This document shows positions 6,061-8,121 of a stretch of DNA of 8,121 nt, one piece after another. This DNA is from PVC group bacterium (GTDB lineage: Bacteria > GCA-001730085 > JADFSZ01): positions 1 to 8,121 of the forward strand of contig JADFSZ010000078.1 of the NCBI GenBank assembly GCA_022560555.1. Reading direction: 5' to 3'. The notes below the pieces were generated by a model, which was not told where the DNA came from, did not search any database, and saw only the letters and a program-made list of their open reading frames with translations. Positions within the stretch are counted from its first letter, which is position 1; each line of letters starts with the position of its first letter. The position numbers and the translations under genes were made by a program.

Positions 6061-7293
6061 ATGAACCCCTATCTCGTTTTTATCCTTTTTGTCCTCGTTG
6101 GAAGTTTTATTATTAGGTGCCTTGGGGATGTTTTGAACATTCGGAATAGTAAAAATCATATTCCTCAAGAGTTTGTGGGGGTTTATGACACCGACCTCTA
6201 CCAAAAGTCTCAAACCTATCTTAAAGAAAACACAGTTTTTTGTCTTGTCTCATCAGGCGTTTTTTTGGCTGTGCAAGTCATGTTTATCTGCTTGGGAGGG
6301 TTTGATAGTGTGGACAGACTAGCAAGATCGTTTTCCTTGTCTCATATTCCGACGGGGATGATTTTCGCGCTCAGCTGTTTTTTTCTTTACCAAATTGTGA
6401 GTTTACCATTCAGTGTTTATCGGACTTTTATTTTGGAAGAAAAGTATGGGTTTAACCGTACGAAGGCTAAAACATTTATTGGAGACCTTGTTAAAGGGTG
6501 GGTGTTGGTATTTTTTTTGGGGGGTCTGATCTGGAGCATTCTGTTGTGGCTGTTCGGAGCCTTAGGGGATAAAGCCTGGGCTGTTTGTTGGGGAGTTGTA
6601 GCTGTTTACGAATTGTTTATCATGACGATTGCTCCCGGGCTTATACTCCCTCTTTTTAACAAATTTCAACCCCTTGAGGCCGGGGAATTAAAAGACTCGA
6701 TTGAAGCCTATGCCAAAGAACAGGACTTTCGTATCAATGGAATTTTTGTGATGGATGGATCACGCCGATCAACAAAAACCAATGCTTTTTTTACGGGCTT
6801 TGGGAGATATAGGCGCATTGTTTTATTTGATACATTGATTCAAAATCATTCTGTGGATGAGCTTGTATCGGTTCTTGCGCATGAAGTTGGACATTACAAG
6901 AGAAGACATATTCAAAAGCACCTGGCTTTATCGATCGCGATTATGGGCATAATGTTTTATTTGATGGGGATTTTTATGAACCATCAGGGGCTGTTCGATG
7001 CCTTTCGTATGACACATACGTCTATTTACGCGGGGATCTTTTTCTTTGCTTATTTGTATGTTCCATTCGCTTTTTTTATTGGAATTTTAGAGAATGCTTT
7101 GTCAAGAAAACATGAATATGAAGCCGATGCCTTTGCGTGTCGAACCAGAAAAAACAAAGAATCTATGGGGACCGCTTTGAAAAAACTTGCGAAGGATAAT
7201 TTAAGTAATCTCACCCCTCATCCTCTTAAGATATGGCTTGAGTATAGCCACCCGCCTATTCTTGCACGATTGAAACATATCGAAGAACTCTGA
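6061..7293 (+). CDS. M48 family zinc metalloprotease, Ste24/CAAX protease 1-like
   Basis: The 410-residue integral membrane protein matches the M48A (Ste24) layout. Hydrophobic segments lie at about 3-22, 58-80, 98-119, 147-168, 172-198, 286-306 and 322-344, consistent with seven passes. The zinc site is HEVGH (His274, Glu275, His278) with the third ligand Glu352 in HEYEADAFA and the conserved Asp356. Other family blocks are present: LPFSVYRTFILEEKYGFNR (115-133), APGLILPLFNKFQPLE (191-206), STKTNAFFTGFGRYRRIVLF (237-256) and YSHPPILARL (395-404). Eukaryotic members trim prenylated CAAX proteins; bacterial members are thought to cleave or clear membrane proteins, with substrates mostly unknown. 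AAGG at 6046-6049 is a modest ribosome binding site 11 bases ahead of ATG 6061. All catalytic residues are intact. Confidence 0.94.
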   Translation: MNPYLVFILFVLVGSFIIRCLGDVLNIRNSKNHIPQEFVGVYDTDLYQKSQTYLKENTVFCLVSSGVFLAVQVMFICLGGFDSVDRLARSFSLSHIPTGMIFALSCFFLYQIVSLPFSVYRTFILEEKYGFNRTKAKTFIGDLVKGWVLVFFLGGLIWSILLWLFGALGDKAWAVCWGVVAVYELFIMTIAPGLILPLFNKFQPLEAGELKDSIEAYAKEQDFRINGIFVMDGSRRSTKTNAFFTGFGRYRRIVLFDTLIQNHSVDELVSVLAHEVGHYKRRHIQKHLALSIAIMGIMFYLMGIFMNHQGLFDAFRMTHTSIYAGIFFFAYLYVPFAFFIGILENALSRKHEYEADAFACRTRKNKESMGTALKKLAKDNLSNLTPHPLKIWLEYSHPPILARLKHIEEL

Positions 7294-7301
7294 TGAAGGG
7301 G

Positions 7302-7348
7302 AATTAAAAAACTTTTAAAATAGGAAGGGCCGTGCAAATTTTTTAATT
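7302..7348. repeat. AT-only 10-bp inverted repeat after the M48 gene
   Basis: AATTAAAAAA (7302-7311) is a perfect inverted match to TTTTTTAATT (7339-7348), with a 27-base spacer. The stem has no G-C pair, so it is a weak terminator at best. It marks the boundary between the upstream gene block and the different-looking sequence downstream. Confidence 0.35.
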
Positions 7349-7468
7349 TTGTTTGATGATGAAAATTATAGAGATAAGTTTATTATAAAAGTTTCAAAAG
7401 GCGAAAAAGAAATCAAGCATAGCGTGGATTTTCTTACGCCAACACCGATTAAATTAATATTAAAGTAA
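7349..7468 (+). CDS. Short reading frame of unknown function, possibly the 3' remnant of a gene
   Basis: The frame is open from just after a TAA at 7316-7318 to TAA 7466-7468. From a possible TTG at 7349 it would encode 39 residues, with the balanced charge and hydrophobic spacing of a real protein (DKFIIKVSKGEKEIKHSVDF). No ribosome binding site precedes the TTG and no ATG or GTG is in frame, so it looks more like the C-terminal end of a broken gene than a complete one. It stops 7 nt before the DsbA-like gene, as an operon partner would. Two of its five Ile codons are ATA, as in that neighbour. I do not recognise a family. Confidence 0.35.
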   Translation: MFDDENYRDKFIIKVSKGEKEIKHSVDFLTPTPIKLILK

Positions 7469-7475
7469 AAATAAA

Positions 7476-8121
7476 ATGGAAAATCAAAATTCTGTCCCTA
7501 CTCGCCCCGATGAAGCTACGGCGGAGCAGGTAGTAGATGTTTCGAAGGGACAAAATCTAATGATTCCCGGCGCAATAATTCTTGCGGGTATCATAATTGC
7601 GGGAGCAGTAGTTTATTCTAACGGCTCTGCCTCCACGACAAATTTAGGGAACACCGGACAAGCGGCGATAGGAGGCAACGCGGGGGCCGCAGAAAATGTA
7701 AAACCAGTAACAAAGGACGACCATATTCGCGGAGACATAAATGCCCCAGTTACAATTGTAGAATTTTCGGATCTCCAGTGCCCATTTTGTAAAAGGTTCC
7801 ATGTAACAATGAAGCAGATTATAGAAAATTACGATGGTAAAGTTGCCTGGGTGTATAGGCATTTTCCCCTTGAGGCCATTCATTCAAGAGCGCGGGGAGA
7901 GGCTGAGGGAGCTGAGTGCGCGGCGGAATTGGGCGGTAACGATGCTTTCTGGGCATTTACAGACGCTATTTTTGAAGCAGAGCCAAATGTTAGCCTTGCG
8001 GATCTTCCACAAATCGCCGAAAGCGTAGGAGTCAATAAAATAGATTTTAAGACGTGTCTCGATGAAAGGCGCTATAAAGACGAGGTTCAGGCGGATCTTG
8101 ATGATGCTACAAATTCTGGCG
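7476..8121 (+). CDS. DsbA-like membrane-anchored thiol oxidoreductase, 3' end outside the window
   Basis: The frame is open from ATG 7476 to the window edge (215 codons) with no stop. Residues 1-28 are a polar cytoplasmic leader, 29-47 a hydrophobic anchor (MIPGAIILAGIIIAGAVVY), 48-78 a Gly/Ala/Asn/Ser-rich linker, and 80 onward a thioredoxin-fold domain of the DsbA/BdbD type (Thioredoxin_4-like). The segment DDHIRGDINAPVTIVEFSDL leads into the active site CPFC (Cys102, Cys105). Further family features are the AWVYRHFPLEAIHSRA segment and a helical insert containing AFWAFTDAIFE. The cis-proline loop would lie past the edge. Such proteins form or shuffle disulfides in extracytoplasmic proteins. 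No Shine-Dalgarno motif precedes the ATG. Long linker-anchored versions are common in Parcubacteria and related groups (recollection of the family, not a search). Six of 16 Ile codons are ATA, against one of 25 in the sigma factor gene. Confidence 0.88.
   Translation, partial: MENQNSVPTRPDEATAEQVVDVSKGQNLMIPGAIILAGIIIAGAVVYSNGSASTTNLGNTGQAAIGGNAGAAENVKPVTKDDHIRGDINAPVTIVEFSDLQCPFCKRFHVTMKQIIENYDGKVAWVYRHFPLEAIHSRARGEAEGAECAAELGGNDAFWAFTDAIFEAEPNVSLADLPQIAESVGVNKIDFKTCLDERRYKDEVQADLDDATNSG

Noticed and set aside
7294-7350. Rho-independent terminator after the M48 gene
   Set aside because: T runs are present but no G-C-rich hairpin precedes them; the only inverted repeat is entirely A-T.
7644-8028. 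Open frames on the - strand (7644-7883) and in another + frame (7834-8028)
   Set aside because: Both overlap the DsbA-like gene, whose CPFC active site and membrane anchor are clear in frame from 7476.

Overview
The window is a compact bacterial chromosome segment with every convincing gene on the + strand. The first 7.3 kb carries the 3' end of glyS, then ppdK, a primary-type sigma factor, apt, a tRNA-Arg(CCT), a membrane-anchored TPR protein, a STAS-domain protein and a CAAX-type M48 protease. Moderate-to-low GC, Shine-Dalgarno-led starts, PPDK as a central enzyme and the glyS-ppdK adjacency suggest an uncultured anaerobic bacterium, possibly of the Omnitrophota/PVC neighbourhood. That taxonomic guess is inference; no marker here settles it.

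Layout. 2-238: C-terminal anticodon-binding part of glycyl-tRNA synthetase beta. 239-424: intergenic, with a plausible sigma-70-type promoter and a ribosome binding site that fixes the ppdK start at 425. 425-4672: a tight block of ppdK, sigma factor, apt and tRNA-Arg with gaps of 9, 16 and 0 nt, so probably one transcript. 4673-4943: a 270-bp stretch of overlapping inverted repeats, including a 21-bp hairpin whose loop holds a Shine-Dalgarno-like sequence and an ATG that opens a 53-codon basic ORF. 4944-7293: TPR protein, STAS protein and M48 protease, closely spaced. 7294-8121: a change of character, with a short orphan reading frame and then the N-terminal two thirds or so of a membrane-anchored DsbA-like thiol oxidoreductase. 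The Ile codon use of this last part differs from upstream genes, and the protein resembles those of candidate-phyla bacteria such as Parcubacteria. The join is either a transfer boundary or an assembly chimera.

How the genes may work together. Apt makes AMP and PPi from adenine and PRPP; PPDK working in the glycolytic direction uses AMP and PPi with PEP to make ATP and pyruvate. Placing them in one block with an alternative sigma factor suggests a module for energy-limited or stationary growth (inference). The STAS protein could belong to a partner-switching circuit, but no cognate kinase or anti-sigma factor is in the window.

No CRISPR array, transposase, rRNA or phage gene is seen. The best candidates for something undescribed are the hairpin cluster at 4686-4837 with its embedded small ORF, and the lysine/arginine-rich N-terminal tail on PPDK.
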